From Faecalibacterium sp. UBA1771 (lineage in GTDB: Bacteria > Bacillota > Clostridia > Oscillospirales > Ruminococcaceae), in assembly GCA_002315315.1 (NCBI GenBank), contig DCGT01000010.1, positions 1 to 7,480 of the forward strand: a stretch of DNA of 7,480 bases. The letters are read 5' to 3'. Made by a program: the position numbers and the translations under genes. The first letter of the stretch is position 1. Each line of letters begins with the position of its first letter. Under the pieces are notes generated by a model. That model had not been told where the DNA came from, did not search any database, and saw only the letters and a program-made list of their open reading frames with translations. Below are positions 6,829-7,480 of this stretch, piece by piece.

Positions 6829-6833
6829 GCAGG

Positions 6834-7439
6834 TTAAGAGTCCAGATTAATCCACAAAGCGTGGCAAACACAGACATGATCACGGTAGACATAGTTACCA
6901 AAGTAAAGGACCGAGCCGTCATAGTAGACACTGGTGACGTAGTACTGACTACCGCCGGGCGACCGCAGCCACCACCAGCAGTTGCCATTGTAACTATTTA
7001 CATACGCTCCATTGGCAACTGCATACTTTGTGGGTTTGCACTGCCTTGCACTATCCGAAGTGAAATACTTTTCGACTTCCGTAATGCTCAAAAGGAACAC
7101 CTTGTCCGTGGTAGCATTGCCGGGATTGGTGCTGCATTTCGGATTTTTATCTGCGGACACAGTAGTATTTTGAATTTGTGCCTGTTCCTCTGCACTGAAA
7201 GCATTATTCAGGAAAGTGTCATTCATCCATTTGCGGAGTGAGCAGTTTTCCCATGTGACATCTGTGTATGATGTATTATACTGTTGGCAATCGAGAGCAT
7301 ATTCACTGATAACAAGAATTCTATTGTCTTCTTTTGCAAGAACTCGCCATTCAATATATTCTTTGCCGTTGGAAGTATTGTTGTCTTGCTCGTAAGCACC
7401 GAAGAAAACGGTTGAACCGACTTCCGCTTTTGAAAGCAC
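6834..7439 (-). CDS. Stand-alone DUF6273 domain protein
   Basis: Seen: 201 residues match the DUF6273 pattern from end to end. VGSTVFFGAYEQ (7-18) and IEWRVLAKEDNRILVISEYALD (29-50) open it, WENCSLRKWMNDTFLNNAF (63-81) and DKVFLLSITEVEKYF (112-126) form the middle, and WWWLRSPG (155-162) and ALWINL (194-199) close it. Family knowledge: DUF6273 is frequent in gut Firmicutes, usually attached to a zinc ribbon, a membrane segment or repeats. Its end resembles C-type-lectin-like folds; no enzyme activity is known to me. Here the domain stands alone with no export signal. The start is poor: GTG at 7439, no ribosome site, and an in-frame TAA only three codons upstream. It may be the surviving 3' part of a longer gene. 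The family ending V-R-P-A-L-W is changed to V-C-H-A-L-W (191-196). The fold motifs are otherwise intact, so it may still be functional. Confidence 0.85.
   Translation of the reverse strand: MLSKAEVGSTVFFGAYEQDNNTSNGKEYIEWRVLAKEDNRILVISEYALDCQQYNTSYTDVTWENCSLRKWMNDTFLNNAFSAEEQAQIQNTTVSADKNPKCSTNPGNATTDKVFLLSITEVEKYFTSDSARQCKPTKYAVANGAYVNSYNGNCWWWLRSPGGSQYYVTSVYYDGSVLYFGNYVYRDHVCVCHALWINLDS
6856..6953 (-). other. Possible hypervariable (lectin-like) segment of the DUF6273 protein
   Basis: Residues 163-195. Between the WWWLRSPG and ALWINL motifs, the positions that look variable are S, Q, Y, Y, T, S, Y, Y, D, L, Y, F, N, Y, Y, R, D, H, C, set among constant G, V and S. All but one of these codons (CAG) end in T or C, as expected if they descend from AAC/AAT codons mutated at the adenines. 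That is the signature of a diversity-generating retroelement target. No template copy or reverse transcriptase is in this window, so this is inference. Confidence 0.3.
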
Positions 7440-7480
7440 TGCTTTATATTAACACGGCATCTAAATAACGATAAAATACA

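Noticed and set aside
6861..7241. Plus-strand 126-codon frame
   Set aside because: It lies opposite the clear DUF6273 gene and has no signals of its own.

Overview
The window looks like an accessory region of a Gram-positive gut-type Firmicute, probably Clostridia of the Oscillospiraceae/Ruminococcus kind. The basis is a consensus TATAAT promoter, a strong GGAGG ribosome site, a DUF6273 protein and a calpain-family protease. This is an inference from family habits, since there is no rRNA or housekeeping gene to fix the taxon. No tRNA, rRNA, CRISPR array, transposase or integrase is visible.

Layout. Positions 1-1774 (minus strand) are one open reading frame running off the left edge: 591 codons of a large, unrecognised, cytoplasmic-looking protein. 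It has a 110-residue internal repeat whose two copies share an exact 90-bp block. Its promoter and ribosome site are clear. Positions 1775-2434 are a divergent intergenic region with no convincing gene. It holds the two divergent promoters and, between them, a candidate structured RNA (2140-2270) bounded by a perfect 10-bp inverted repeat with a TATAAT box just in front and a T tract just behind.

Positions 2435-6121 (plus) encode a 1228-residue calpain-type cysteine protease. The catalytic Gln/Cys, His and Asn motifs are intact, but the spacing between Cys and His is very long, and the C-terminal half is non-calpain, with a Pro/Glu linker and a helical tail. A long hairpin at 6184-6218 follows. 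Positions 6219-6494 are mostly non-coding, with a few short doubtful minus-strand frames.

Positions 6495-7439 (minus) hold two small genes: a 98-residue unknown protein with a doubtful start, and a stand-alone 201-residue DUF6273 protein. The DUF6273 C-terminus has the codon pattern expected of a diversified lectin-like region: nearly every variable-looking codon ends in T or C. It also has an altered family signature and no good start signal.

How the genes relate. The big repeat protein and the calpain diverge from one control region, which makes co-regulation possible but not shown. The minus-strand DUF6273/98-residue pair converges on the calpain gene and is a separate unit. The items most worth checking are the calpain architecture, the homogenised 110-residue repeats, the possible ncRNA and the possible diversity-generating target.
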